A stretch of DNA of 64,000 nucleotides from Amycolatopsis iheyensis (GCF_024703995.1 NZ_JAMXQV010000021.1:114420-178419); one strand, 5' to 3'; positions 1 to 8,713 are shown, counted from the stretch's first letter. Program-made: numbers and translations. Notes: generated by a model not told the origin, from the sequence alone.

Positions 1-224
1 CTGACCAGCGCCAGCACACTGATCAACACCCACACGAAGTTCGCCGCGACAGCGGGCCAAGCGCCGTTCGCGGCGGCCGACACACCCAGCAGGGCGGCAC
101 CCGACAGGTTGAGCGTCTGGAACAGGGCCGAGTCCGGCTCGATCACGCGGCGCGAAACCAGGCCGTACGCCGCCGCGGTGCCCAGTGCGCCCACCCACCC
201 GGCCGCGGTGGCGGCCAGGGACAT
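1..224 (-). CDS. small membrane protein, CBU_0592-like (partial)
   Basis: The N-terminal 74 or so residues of a protein running off the left edge. It begins MSLAATAAGWVGALGTAA and has two hydrophobic stretches separated by a short segment containing SRRVIEPDSALFQTLNL, the pattern I associate with CBU_0592-like small multipass membrane proteins of unknown function. Two ATGs are adjacent (227 and 224); the one at 224 has the better spacing to a GGAGG. It is divergent from the LysR gene, sharing an 84-bp intergenic region, so it may be the target of that regulator. The function is not known and the C-terminus is outside the window. Confidence 0.6.
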   Translation of the reverse strand, partial: MSLAATAAGWVGALGTAAAYGLVSRRVIEPDSALFQTLNLSGAALLGVSAAANGAWPAVAANFVWVLISVLALV

Positions 225-308
225 CATTTCCTCCATGCCGCCATCGTGACCGGCGGCGGGGGTGCAGCGCAATCGAAGTTATCTGCTCCGGGGGTTAAGC
301 TCTGCTGA

Positions 309-1244
309 ATGCAGATCGATCCCCGCCGCCTCGCCGTCCTGCTCGCCGTGCACCGCGCCGGTGGCGTGCTCGCCGCCGGCGACCTCCTGCACCTGACGCC
401 GTCGGCGGTGTCCCAGCAGATCGCCCGGCTCGAGGAGACGATCGGCGTCGCGGTGCTGGACCGCCAGCCCACCGGCGCCGTCCTGACCCCCGCCGGGCGG
501 GTGCTCGCCGAAGCCGCCGAGCACATCGAGGCCGAGCTGATCGACGCGCGCAAAGCCCTTGCCGCGCTTGCCGAAGACGTCACCGGCACGGTCGTCATCG
601 CCGCGTTCCAGTCGGTCATCCGCACGCTGCTGATCCCGCTCCTGCACCAGCTGCGGGAGCAGTTCCCCGCGCTGGAGGTGGTGATCCGCGAAATGGAAAC
701 CCGGAAGGCACTGCAGTCCCTGCGCTCGGGAGCGGTCGACCTGCTCATCCTCGAAGCGGAAAGTCCGGCGAGCCAAGGGAAACCGGCGCGCGGCACCCGC
801 GACGTGCCGGTGCTCGAGGAGCCCTGGCTGGTCGTCCTGCCCACCGGGATGGCGGATCCGGTGAGCACGGCCGACCTCGAACACCACACCTGGCTCGGCG
901 TCGACTCCGAGACCGCGGCCCACGCGGCCACCGAACGCGCCCGCACCGAGTCCGCGCCGCCGCCCGGGCACAGCTACTACGACTACAACGTGGCGCTGTC
1001 GATGGTCGCGGGCGGCCTCGGCATCGCCCTCGTGCCCGCGCTCGCGGTGCGGGAAGCCGTGCCGGACGGGGTGAAAGCGGTGTCCCTGGCCGGCCTCGGG
1101 ACCCGCACCCTCGTCGCCCGCCACCGCACCACCCGCTCCGAACCACGCAAGGAGGTGGTGACCGTCCTCGACGCCATCGTCACCCTCGCCGCCGACCTCG
1201 ACAGCACGATGGCGTGGACCGCGGAGCCGCCGCACGCGAGCTGA
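309..1244 (+). CDS. LysR-family transcriptional regulator
   Basis: 311 residues, the usual LysR length. Residues about 3-60 form the winged HTH (LAVLLAVHRAGGVLAAGD, then PSAVSQQIARLEE). Residues about 90-300 are the periplasmic-binding-protein-like effector domain, with the typical GLGIALVPALAV segment near residue 240. It is divergent from the small membrane protein and lies 75 bp upstream of the NCS2 permease on the same strand. It may therefore control either neighbour, and the ligand may be a purine or related compound. That is inference from position only. Confidence 0.9.
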   Translation: MQIDPRRLAVLLAVHRAGGVLAAGDLLHLTPSAVSQQIARLEETIGVAVLDRQPTGAVLTPAGRVLAEAAEHIEAELIDARKALAALAEDVTGTVVIAAFQSVIRTLLIPLLHQLREQFPALEVVIREMETRKALQSLRSGAVDLLILEAESPASQGKPARGTRDVPVLEEPWLVVLPTGMADPVSTADLEHHTWLGVDSETAAHAATERARTESAPPPGHSYYDYNVALSMVAGGLGIALVPALAVREAVPDGVKAVSLAGLGTRTLVARHRTTRSEPRKEVVTVLDAIVTLAADLDSTMAWTAEPPHAS

Positions 1245-1269
1245 AGACATTGCCGCTGACTGTTTCTTC

Positions 1270-1300
1270 TTCTGCTATGTGGAAGTTAACCTCCGCAGAA
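1270..1300. promoter_or_regulatory. inverted repeat upstream of the permease gene
   Basis: TTCTGC (1270-1275) and GCAGAA (1295-1300) flank a centre containing the self-complementary GTTAAC. The element ends 19 bp before the permease start codon, overlapping where a promoter or operator would be expected. It could be the binding site of the LysR protein or of an unlinked purine-responsive regulator. Confidence 0.4.
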
Positions 1301-1319
1301 CGAAACTTCGGGAGGTCCG

Positions 1320-2828
1320 ATGGCGAAGGGTGACGCGGCGAGCAGGCCCGAGGACGAACGGCTCGGGATCGGCAAAAGCCTCGCGTACGGCATCCAGCAC
1401 GTCCTGACGATGTACGGCGGCATCATCGCGCCGCCGCTGATCATCGGGAGTGCCGCGGGCGTCTCACCTGCCGAAATCGGGCTGCTCGTGGCGTCGTGCC
1501 TGTTCATCGGCGGCCTGGCGACGATCCTGCAGTCCTACGGCGTGCCCTTCTTCGGCTCCCGCCTGCCGCTGGTCCAGGGCACCTCCTTCGCCGGCGTGGC
1601 GACGATGACGGCGATCGTGGCCGACGGCGGGCTCCCCGCGGTGTTCGGTTCGGTGATCGTGTCCGCGGTGCTCGGCCTGCTCATCACGCCGGTGTTCTCC
1701 CGGCTGGTGAAGTTCTTCCCGCCGGTCGTCACCGGGACGGTGATCACGGTGATCGGGCTCAGCCTGATGCCGGTCGCGGCCCACTGGGCGATGGGCAACG
1801 ACACCAAGGCGCCGGATTCGGGGTCGATGTCCAACATCGGGCTGGCCGCGCTGACGCTGGTGATCGTGCTGCTGCTCAGCAAGGTCGCCATCCCGGCGGT
1901 GTCCCGGCTGTCGATCCTCCTGTCGATCGTGGTGGGCACCGTGCTGGCCGCCCTGCTCGGCAAGGCCGACTTCTCCCAGGTGGGGAACGGCCCGATCTTC
2001 GCGGTGCCGACCCCGTTCGGCTTCGGCGCGCCGACGTTCGACATCGCCGCGATCGTGTCGATGTTCATCGTCATCCTGGTGACCCTCACCGAGACCACGG
2101 CCGACATCCTCGCGGTGGGCGAAATCGTCGACACGAAGGTCGGCAAGCGCCGGATCGGCGACGGCCTGCGTGCCGACATGGCGTCCTCGGCGATCGCGCC
2201 GGTCTTCAACGGCTTCATTCAGAGCGCGTTCGCCCAGAACGTCGGCCTCGTCGCGATCACCGGGGTCCGGAGCCGGTTCGTGGTGACCGCCGGCGGCGGC
2301 GTCCTGGTGGTCCTGGGCATGCTCCCGGTGCTGGGCCGGGTGGTCGCCGCCATCCCGTACCCGGTCCTGGGCGGCGCGGGTCTCGTGCTGTTCGGCACGG
2401 TCGCGGCGTCCGGCATCAAGACGCTGTCCAAAGTGGACTACAACGGCAACCTCAACCTGGTGATCGTCGCGGCGTCCGTCGGCCTGGGCATGGTCCCGAT
2501 CGCGGTGCCGGACTTCTACGACCGGTTCCCGTCGTGGGTCGGCACGATCTTCCACTCGGGGATCAGCTCCGCCGCGCTACTGGCGGTCGTGCTGAACCTG
2601 GTGTTCAACCACCTGAGGCCGGGCAAGGCGGGCAGCGAGCCATCGGTGTTCGCGACGGCGACCCGGGTGATCGACTACTCCGACCTGAAGGCCCTTTCCC
2701 GGCTCGAGAACGGCGACAAGGTCGTCGACGGCAAGATCGTGGACGCCCACGGCCGGCCGGTCCCGGTCCAGGACGCCGACGGACAGCCGGTGCCCTACCG
2801 GATCGGCTCCGAGCCGGAAGCGCACTGA
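1320..2828 (+). CDS. nucleobase:cation symporter-2 (NCS2/NAT) permease
   Basis: 502 residues, with about 12-14 hydrophobic segments. The NAT signature is present as QNVGLVAITGVRSR (Q near residue 306). The QNxG form is typical of xanthine/urate transporters such as PbuX and UapA rather than vitamin C carriers. The N-terminus has the common GIQHVLTMYGG segment. The start is an ATG behind GGGAGG. The C-terminal 70 residues are hydrophilic. The 3' end overlaps the end of the convergent STAND gene by 34 bp. Substrate is inferred from the family: proton-coupled uptake of xanthine, urate or uracil. Confidence 0.9.
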   Translation: MAKGDAASRPEDERLGIGKSLAYGIQHVLTMYGGIIAPPLIIGSAAGVSPAEIGLLVASCLFIGGLATILQSYGVPFFGSRLPLVQGTSFAGVATMTAIVADGGLPAVFGSVIVSAVLGLLITPVFSRLVKFFPPVVTGTVITVIGLSLMPVAAHWAMGNDTKAPDSGSMSNIGLAALTLVIVLLLSKVAIPAVSRLSILLSIVVGTVLAALLGKADFSQVGNGPIFAVPTPFGFGAPTFDIAAIVSMFIVILVTLTETTADILAVGEIVDTKVGKRRIGDGLRADMASSAIAPVFNGFIQSAFAQNVGLVAITGVRSRFVVTAGGGVLVVLGMLPVLGRVVAAIPYPVLGGAGLVLFGTVAASGIKTLSKVDYNGNLNLVIVAASVGLGMVPIAVPDFYDRFPSWVGTIFHSGISSAALLAVVLNLVFNHLRPGKAGSEPSVFATATRVIDYSDLKALSRLENGDKVVDGKIVDAHGRPVPVQDADGQPVPYRIGSEPEAH

Positions 2829-5026
2829 CCCGGAGAGGAGCGGTCGCGGGCGGCGAGGTCGTCGAGCTGGTGCCGCACGCGGGCAGCGTCGTCGTCGCGG
2901 CCTTGTTCCTCATACAGCTGCAACGCCTCGCGCCATGCCTCGCCGGCCCGCTCGTACTGCCCGAGGGCGGCGTGGGGGTGGCCGATCCGGTCGAGGGTAT
3001 TGGCGACCTGGTAGGTGTGGCCGATGTCCCGCCGCAGGCTGAGCGCGTCGCAGTAGTACTCGATGGCCAGCCGGTGGTGGCCGCTGTGGTGCTCGACGAA
3101 ACCGAGGCTGTCCAGTGTGGACGATTCGTTGTCGCGGTTGCGGTGGTGACGGCTCAGGGTGAGTGCGGCTTGACAGCGATCGCGTGCGGTGCCGTAGTCC
3201 CCCAGCCGCGCGGCGTACCAGCCGACCTCGTTGAGCGCGGCGGCTTCGCCCACGGACTGCTGCAAGCCGCGGTAGAGGTCCAGGGCACGAGAGGCGTGCT
3301 CCAGGGCTTGCCGATCATCTCCCCGTCGCCCCCAGGTCAGGGCGAGGATGCGGTGGGCATGAGCTTGCTGGTTGGGATCATCGTGTTGCTCGGCGAGTGC
3401 GAGGGCGTGGTGCAGCTGGGCCACGGCGTCGTCGTGGTGTCCCAGCCCGGCGTGCGCACGGCCGAGCGACCGGTAGGCCCGGATGCGGGCGAAGGGATCG
3501 GACAGGTGCGGCGCCGCTTCGGCGGCTGCTCGCCAGACGACGAGCCGGTCGTCGCGGTGGCCCCGCAGCGCGTGGAAGCTGTCCAGGCCCCAGGCCAGCC
3601 AGAGCACAGTCGAATGCCAGCCGTGCCGGATGGCCGTGTGTTGCGCGGCGAGCAGGCAGACGTGCTCCAGGTCCAGCCAGGTCAGGGCGGCGGGCGCGTC
3701 GGCCAACGGGTGAGCGCGCACGCCGGGGCCGAGCGGCTCGAGCTTCACCGGGTCGCCGTGGGGGTAGAGGAGCCGGGCGGCGTCGTGTGCGGTGTGGGTG
3801 TAGAAGTCGAGCAGCCTCCGCAGTGCTGACTCGCGAAATCCCTCGGGCAGGTTGTCAGCCGTCCGGGCCGCGTAGCTGCCCACCAGTTCGTGCATGCCGT
3901 AACGGCCGCCGGGGGCGCGGTCGACCAGCGACGCGTCGGCCAAGGCGCGCAGCACCGTGTGCGCTTCGCGCTGGGGCAGGTCGGTCAGGGCCGCCGCGGC
4001 CGCGAGGCCGGTGGTGGGACCGGGGGCGGTTCCGAGCAGGGCGAACACTGCTCGCTGCTGGTCGGTCAGGTGGCGCAGGGACCAGGACAGCACGGCGGGC
4101 AGGCTGGCCGTGGGATCGTCGGAGTCGAACGCGTCCAGGCCGAGATCGCGGAGTTCGGCGACGGTGTCGACCAGCGGAAGGCGTGGGTCGGCGGCGGCAC
4201 GGGCGGCGATCAGCCCGAGCGCGAGGGGAAACCCGCCGCACAACTGGATCAGCTCCACGACCGCGTCCTCGTCGGCGGCGCGCTCGGGACCGAGGGCGGT
4301 GCTCAGGAGAGTGTGGGCCTCGACGTCGGACAACACGTCCAGGTGCACCGGGCGCGCGCCGTAGCGGACGGCCAGACCGTGCAGGTGGTTTCGGCTGGTG
4401 ACCAGCACGGTGCACTGGTGGCTACCGGGCAGCAGCGGGGCGACCTGCTCGGTCGTCGCGGCGTTGTCCAGCACGATGAGCAGCCGCCGGTCGGCGACCA
4501 GGCTCCGGTAGAGGCTGGCGCGGCGGTCCGCGTCGTTCGGCTGGCGGTCCCGGTCGATGCCCAGCGCGTCCAGGAACGCGCCGAGCACGTCGACGGGGCT
4601 TGCCGGGCGTCCGGTGGGGCTGAAGGAACGCAGGTCCACGAACAACTGCCCGTCGGGAAACCGGTGCAGGTTCCGGTGGGCCCAGGCCAGCGCCAGCCAC
4701 GTCTTGCCGATGCCACCGGCACCGCCGATCGCGGAAATGGCCACGATCGGGGATCGCGGCCGCCCACCGGCCAGGGTGGCCGGGCCATCGGTGGCCGCGG
4801 AACGCCCGAGGTCCGCCAGGAGGTCGACACGACCCACGAACGAGTGCGGCACCGGAGGCAGCTGCCGCGGCACCGGCCGCGTCGGCCGCGGGGGATGGTG
4901 GTGGACGCCACCGGTGATCTTGTGCGCCTGGATCACGGTCCCGGACACCGCGACGGCGGCGACGGCGTTTTCCGCCTCGACGTCCATCTCGGCCGGCGCG
5001 TGCTCTTGGCCGTCGTCGATCGTCAT
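2795..5026 (-). CDS. STAND NTPase (NB-ARC) with TPR repeats
   Basis: 743 residues. Residues 31-41 hold a short beta-prone, Gln- and Gly-containing motif (VIQAHKITGGV, followed by HHH). The NB-ARC/STAND NTPase follows, with the P-loop GGAGGIGKTWLA (K108), a Walker B around LLIVLDNAAT and a GLPLA-like FPLALGLIAA. The last 250 or so residues are TPR-like helical hairpins (repeats such as ALEHASRALDLYRGL and ARDRCQAALTLSRHH). There is no DNA-binding or enzymatic effector domain, so the short N-terminal motif is the only candidate output module. It may be a regulator or a conflict/immunity-type switch. It is divergent from the peptide cassette, 241 bp away. Confidence 0.85.
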   Translation of the reverse strand: MTIDDGQEHAPAEMDVEAENAVAAVAVSGTVIQAHKITGGVHHHPPRPTRPVPRQLPPVPHSFVGRVDLLADLGRSAATDGPATLAGGRPRSPIVAISAIGGAGGIGKTWLALAWAHRNLHRFPDGQLFVDLRSFSPTGRPASPVDVLGAFLDALGIDRDRQPNDADRRASLYRSLVADRRLLIVLDNAATTEQVAPLLPGSHQCTVLVTSRNHLHGLAVRYGARPVHLDVLSDVEAHTLLSTALGPERAADEDAVVELIQLCGGFPLALGLIAARAAADPRLPLVDTVAELRDLGLDAFDSDDPTASLPAVLSWSLRHLTDQQRAVFALLGTAPGPTTGLAAAAALTDLPQREAHTVLRALADASLVDRAPGGRYGMHELVGSYAARTADNLPEGFRESALRRLLDFYTHTAHDAARLLYPHGDPVKLEPLGPGVRAHPLADAPAALTWLDLEHVCLLAAQHTAIRHGWHSTVLWLAWGLDSFHALRGHRDDRLVVWRAAAEAAPHLSDPFARIRAYRSLGRAHAGLGHHDDAVAQLHHALALAEQHDDPNQQAHAHRILALTWGRRGDDRQALEHASRALDLYRGLQQSVGEAAALNEVGWYAARLGDYGTARDRCQAALTLSRHHRNRDNESSTLDSLGFVEHHSGHHRLAIEYYCDALSLRRDIGHTYQVANTLDRIGHPHAALGQYERAGEAWREALQLYEEQGRDDDAARVRHQLDDLAARDRSSPGQCASGSEPIR

Positions 5027-5197
5027 CGTCCTCCCCGGTCGCCCGAGCCGCGGTGGGAGGGGACGACACCACGGGCGATCGTCTCATCCTCCGGCCGGAA
5101 CCCGGACTTGTCTTACCCCATCCGGACGAACGGCTTTGCCGGGTCGTGACACGACGACGGCCGCGCACGGGCGGTCGAGCCCACCGGGCCTGCTCTC

Positions 5198-5217
5198 GCG
5201 ATAGCGAAGCGATAGCG
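5198..5217 (+). promoter_or_regulatory. two 9-bp direct repeats phased at 11 bp
   Basis: GCGATAGCG occurs at 5198-5206 and again at 5209-5217, exactly 11 bp apart. SARP/AfsR-type activators are known to bind direct repeats spaced by one helical turn next to promoters, and a SARP gene lies at the other end of this cassette. The repeats are about 50 bp before the start codon of the peptide precursor. Binding by that SARP is inference. Confidence 0.45.
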
Positions 5218-5267
5218 CGGCTGAGCCACGATCACCCAGTCGATTCCCGCTACTGAGAGGAGTGATC

Positions 5268-5405
5268 ATGGCTCGCCTGATCAACACCCTGGGTGACCGG
5301 CTGCTGGGGCTGTTCCTGCGCGAGGTCAAGGCCGGCGCGTGCATCCCCGAGCACGGCCAGGTCTGCAAGACCCTGCACTACGACTGCTACGGCAACTGCA
5401 AGTAA
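5268..5405 (+). CDS. 45-residue cysteine-rich peptide precursor
   Basis: A short gene with a strong ribosome site (GAGAGGAG, 5 nt before ATG). The first 24 residues form an amphipathic, leader-like segment (MARLINTLGDRLLGLFLREV) without a long Sec-type hydrophobic core. An A-x-A motif (K-A-G-A, then C25) would place signal peptidase cleavage before the first cysteine. The remaining 21 residues contain four cysteines (positions 1, 9, 16 and 20 of that segment), enough for two disulfides, plus tyrosines and mixed charges. The genes downstream (redox membrane protein, thioredoxin-like protein, ABC exporter, S26 peptidase) fit maturation and export of such a peptide. I do not recognise a named family; antimicrobial or signalling roles are both possible. 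Confidence 0.8.
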   Translation: MARLINTLGDRLLGLFLREVKAGACIPEHGQVCKTLHYDCYGNCK

Positions 5406-5418
5406 CCGCGGCACCCGT

Positions 5419-5453
5419 GCCTTTCCCGCCGCGGCCCTCGCGGCGGGAAAGGC
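5419..5453 (+). terminator. strong hairpin after the precursor gene (attenuator-like)
   Basis: A perfect 14-bp inverted repeat with left arm GCCTTTCCCGCCGC (5419-5432), a 7-nt loop, and right arm 5440-5453. It lies 14 bp after the precursor stop and 20 bp before the MauE-like start, with no T-tract. Such hairpins in peptide operons commonly stabilise precursor mRNA or cut read-through, so that precursor is made in excess over processing enzymes. Confidence 0.7.
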
Positions 5454-5472
5454 CCGCGAAGGGGGTTCACCG

Positions 5473-6006
5473 ATGATCGGCGCTCAGTTCGTGCTCGCCG
5501 CCCGGGTCCTGACCGGGTTGGTGTTCGCCGTCGCTGCCGTCGGCAAGCTCGCCGGGCGGGCGCGGCTGGCCGAGTTCGCCGCGTCGCTGGCGCCGCTCGG
5601 GCGGTCGCCCGTGGGGTGGCTGCCGGTCGCCGCCGCCACCGCCGTCGTCGAACTGGCCGTTGCCGTGCTCGTCGCCTTCTCCGCCACCTACCGGCTCGGG
5701 CTCGGGCTGGCGAGCGCGGTGATGATCGTCTTCTGCGTCGCCATCGGCCGCTCGGTGCGGCTGGGCCGTCGCGTCACCTGCCGCTGCTTCGGTCGCTCCG
5801 GGGCGGTGCTCGGCCGGGCCCACCTCGTCCGCAACGCGCTGCTCGCGGTGTGCGCCGCCGCGGCGGCGCTTGTCCCGCCGGGACCCGCGCTCCGCTTCGA
5901 CGCCGTCGCGGCCGCCGCGCTCGTCGGCGCGTTCGCCGCCGTCGTCGCGATCAACTGGGACAGCCTGGCCGGCCTGGTCGGCAGGGCGGACACCGCCAAC
6001 CGCTGA
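5473..6006 (+). CDS. MauE/DoxX-like redox-associated membrane protein
   Basis: 177 residues from the ATG at 5473; the frame is open further upstream but that would run through the hairpin. Four or five hydrophobic helices are visible. Residues about 8-35 (AARVLTGLVFAVAAVGKL) start the MauE fold, and a C103-R-C105-F-G motif matches the CxCFG signature of MauE-type proteins that handle thiol/disulfide exchange in the membrane. It most likely passes oxidising or reducing equivalents across the membrane to the thioredoxin-like partner encoded 12 bp downstream, to set the peptide's disulfides. The partner assignment is from gene order. Confidence 0.85.
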   Translation: MIGAQFVLAARVLTGLVFAVAAVGKLAGRARLAEFAASLAPLGRSPVGWLPVAAATAVVELAVAVLVAFSATYRLGLGLASAVMIVFCVAIGRSVRLGRRVTCRCFGRSGAVLGRAHLVRNALLAVCAAAAALVPPGPALRFDAVAAAALVGAFAAVVAINWDSLAGLVGRADTANR

Positions 6007-6018
6007 AAGAGGTATCTC

Positions 6019-6507
6019 ATGTCGTTCCTGGTGGCCGTCGTCGCGGTGCTGGCCGTGCTGACCGTGCTCAACCTCCTGCTGTCCGCCGCGATCATCCGGC
6101 TGCTCAACGAGCAACGCCGGCCGGTGACGCCCGAGCTGCCCGCGGTGGGCACCGAGATCGGGGCCTTCGAGGTGACCGACGCCGACGGCGTGCCCGTCAC
6201 CGACCGAGAGCTGGACGACGCGCTCGTCGCCTTCCTCTCGCCGACCTGCGGGCCGTGCCAACGCCTCGCCGGCAAGCTCACCGAACCGACCGTCGCGTTC
6301 GTGCTCGACGGCGGTGACCGGGCCAAGGCCGTCGAGTACGCGGCCGGTCTGGGTGCTGCGGTGCGCGTCGCCTTCGTCGGCGACCGCAGCCCGGTGTCGG
6401 CCGCCTTCAACGCCGGCGACGTGACCCCGACGTTGCTCCGCGTGCGCGACCGCCGGATCGCCGCCGCCGGCCACGACCTCGACGCCGTGCGTCCGCAGCA
6501 CGTCTGA
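6019..6507 (+). CDS. membrane-anchored thioredoxin-like (TlpA-type) protein
   Basis: 162 residues. One N-terminal transmembrane helix (residues about 2-30) is followed by an extracytoplasmic thioredoxin-like domain with the active site SPTCGPCQRL (C77 and C80). The late cis-proline region is visible as DVTPTLLRV. CGPC is typical of thioredoxin/TlpA reductases, though direction depends on the partner. It is placed between the MauE-like protein and the exporter. The stop TGA shares its A with the ATG of the ABC gene, so the two are translationally coupled. Confidence 0.87.
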   Translation: MSFLVAVVAVLAVLTVLNLLLSAAIIRLLNEQRRPVTPELPAVGTEIGAFEVTDADGVPVTDRELDDALVAFLSPTCGPCQRLAGKLTEPTVAFVLDGGDRAKAVEYAAGLGAAVRVAFVGDRSPVSAAFNAGDVTPTLLRVRDRRIAAAGHDLDAVRPQHV

Positions 6508-8297
6508 TGCGCCTGTTCCGTGCGGCGGGCCCCGCGTTCGGGGTCGCCTGGCGAGCGTCGCGGTTGGCCACCGGCGGCGCGATCGTGCTGGCCGTGCTCG
6601 CTTCGGCCGTGCCGGCGGTGTCGGCCTGGCTGGGGAAGCTCCTGTTCGACGAGCTGGCCGGCGGCCGGGACAGCGGCCGGATCGTGCTGCTGGCCCTCGG
6701 CTCGGCGGCCGGGCTCGCCGTCGCGACCGCGATCACCGCGGTCGCCGCGTACTGCGCCGCGATCGTGCGGGCCAGGTCCGCGATCGAGGCCGAGGACCGC
6801 CTGGTCGGCGCGGTCGGCGCGCTGCCGGGACTGCGCCGGCTCGAAGACCCGGCGTTCCTGGACCAGGTGCGGCTGGCCGAACAGGGCGCGCAGGAGGCGG
6901 CCCCCGCGGTGCTGGCGCTGTCGGTCGAGTCGGTGCGCACCGCAGTCGCCGTGCTCGGGTTCGGCGGCGCGGTCCTGCTCGTCTGGCCGCCGATGGCCGG
7001 GTTGCTCGCCGCGTCGCTGGCCGCGGCGGCGATCTCCCAGCTGACGCTGTCCCGCCTGCGCGCGCGGGAGGCCGAGGCGATGATGGCCACCCACCGCGAG
7101 CGGTTCCTGTTCCGCTCGCTGTGCTCGGACATCCGCGCGGCCAAGGAGATCCGGCTCTTCGGCCTCGCGGACCTCTTCCGCTCGCGCATGGTGACCGCGG
7201 TCCGCGCGGCCACGGCGAGCGAATGCGCGCTGCAGCGCCGGACCGCCGTCGCCGGGATCGCCGCCGCGGTCGTGTCGGCGGTGGTCGCCGGGATCGCGCT
7301 CGTGGTCGCCGCGACCGGCGCCGCCCGCGGGTCGTTGTCGATCGGCGACGTCACCCTCTTCACCGCCGCGGTGGCCGGCATCCAGTCCCCGGTGGGCGCG
7401 CTGCTGGGCCAGCTCGGCCGGGCCGGCGGCTCGCTCGGGTTGTTCAAGCACTACCTCGACGTCGTGACGACCGCACCCGATCTGCCGTCCGGGACGGCTG
7501 CCGTGCCCGAGCTGAAGACCGGCATCGAACTGCGTGACGTGTGGTTCCGCTACGACCCGGCCGGCCCGTGGGTGCTGCGCGGGGTCGACCTGGTGATCCC
7601 CGGCGGCGCGGCGGTCGGGCTGGTCGGGGTGAACGGCGCGGGCAAGTCGACGCTCGTGAAGCTGCTGTGCCGCTTCTACGACCCGGACCGCGGCCGGATC
7701 CTGTGGGACGGCGTGGACATCCGTTCCTACGACGTGGCCACGTTGCGCGCCCGCATCGGCGCCACGTTCCAGGACTTCACCAGCTACGACCTGACCGCGG
7801 CCGACAACATCGGCATCGGCGACGTCACCCGCCTCGGCGACCTCGACCGGATCCGCGCGGCGGCCCGCCTCGCCGAGATCGACCCGGCGCTGTCGGCGTT
7901 GCCACGAGGCTACGAAACCCTGCTGTCACGCGCTTTCCTCGACGTCGACGACAAGGCCGGGGCGGCGCTGTCCGGTGGCCAGTGGCAGCGGGTGGCGTTG
8001 GCCCGCTCGCTCATGCGCTCCGACGCCGACCTGCTCATCCTCGACGAGCCCAGCTCCGGAATGGACGCCGAAGCCGAGACCCGGACGCACGAAGCCCTGC
8101 GCGCCCACCGGGCTGGCCGGACGAGCGTGCTGATCTCGCACCGCTTGTCCGCCCTGCGCGGCGCGGACCGGATCGTCGTGCTCGGCGGCGGCCGGGTGGT
8201 GGAGCAGGGCACCCACGACGGGCTGCTCGCCACCGGCGGCGAGTACGCGCGGCTGTTTTCGTTGCAGGCCAAGGGATACGCGATGGTGGAGGCGTGA
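6507..8297 (+). CDS. ABC exporter (fused permease and ATPase)
   Basis: 596 residues. Residues about 1-310 are a six-helix type IV (ABC-B) exporter domain. Residues about 335-590 are the nucleotide-binding domain, with Walker A GVNGAGKST (K380), Q-loop TFQDF, signature LSGGQWQRVALARS, Walker B LLILDEPSSGMDA and H-loop LISHRL. No N-terminal C39 peptidase domain is present, so leader removal must be done by another enzyme, presumably the S26 peptidase encoded immediately downstream. Start and stop codons overlap neighbouring genes by one base. It probably works as a homodimer exporting the cysteine-rich peptide. Confidence 0.92.
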   Translation: MRLFRAAGPAFGVAWRASRLATGGAIVLAVLASAVPAVSAWLGKLLFDELAGGRDSGRIVLLALGSAAGLAVATAITAVAAYCAAIVRARSAIEAEDRLVGAVGALPGLRRLEDPAFLDQVRLAEQGAQEAAPAVLALSVESVRTAVAVLGFGGAVLLVWPPMAGLLAASLAAAAISQLTLSRLRAREAEAMMATHRERFLFRSLCSDIRAAKEIRLFGLADLFRSRMVTAVRAATASECALQRRTAVAGIAAAVVSAVVAGIALVVAATGAARGSLSIGDVTLFTAAVAGIQSPVGALLGQLGRAGGSLGLFKHYLDVVTTAPDLPSGTAAVPELKTGIELRDVWFRYDPAGPWVLRGVDLVIPGGAAVGLVGVNGAGKSTLVKLLCRFYDPDRGRILWDGVDIRSYDVATLRARIGATFQDFTSYDLTAADNIGIGDVTRLGDLDRIRAAARLAEIDPALSALPRGYETLLSRAFLDVDDKAGAALSGGQWQRVALARSLMRSDADLLILDEPSSGMDAEAETRTHEALRAHRAGRTSVLISHRLSALRGADRIVVLGGGRVVEQGTHDGLLATGGEYARLFSLQAKGYAMVEA

Positions 8298-8713
8298 TGA
8301 TCGGGCTCGCCGTGGTCGTAGTGGTGGTGGTGCTGCTGGTCGTGCTGCTGGTCGTGCTGCGCCGCCGGTACGTGGTGGCCCGAGTCTGGGGCCACAGCAT
8401 GTCCCCGACCTTCCACGACGGCGAGCGCGTCGTGGCGACCCGGCGACGGCACTACGGCGTCGGCGACGTGATCGTCTTCCGCCCCCGACCGACGGCCGAC
8501 GACGTCGCGTGGCGCATCAAGCGCATCGCCGCGATCGCCGGCGACCCGGTACCCGGCTGGCTGCCGGCCGACGACCCGGTCGTCCCGGCCGGCCGGGTGG
8601 TCGTGGTCGGCGACAACACCGGCCACAGCGAGGATTCCCGCCAGCTCGGTTACATCGACGTGGCCAGCGTGGCCGGCGTGGTAGCGCACCGCCCCGCGCC
8701 GACGGGTGGCTGA
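8297..8713 (+). CDS. mini S26 (type I) signal peptidase
   Basis: 138 residues, shorter than housekeeping LepB. An N-terminal hydrophobic helix (residues about 2-22) is followed by the catalytic serine box GHSMSPTFHDGE (S34), the catalytic lysine box WRIKRIAAIAGD (K75) and the downstream GDN...SEDSRQLGYI box, so the Ser/Lys dyad is intact. The ATG overlaps the ABC transporter stop by one base. In this setting its likely substrate is the precursor, cut after AGA. The 3' end of this gene is copied several times downstream. Confidence 0.9.
   Translation: MIGLAVVVVVVVLLVVLLVVLRRRYVVARVWGHSMSPTFHDGERVVATRRRHYGVGDVIVFRPRPTADDVAWRIKRIAAIAGDPVPGWLPADDPVVPAGRVVVVGDNTGHSEDSRQLGYIDVASVAGVVAHRPAPTGG

Noticed and set aside
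5293..5472. Longer N-terminus for the MauE-like protein
   Set aside because: It would run antisense-phase through the precursor gene and the hairpin, while ATG 5473 gives a normal family length and membrane start.
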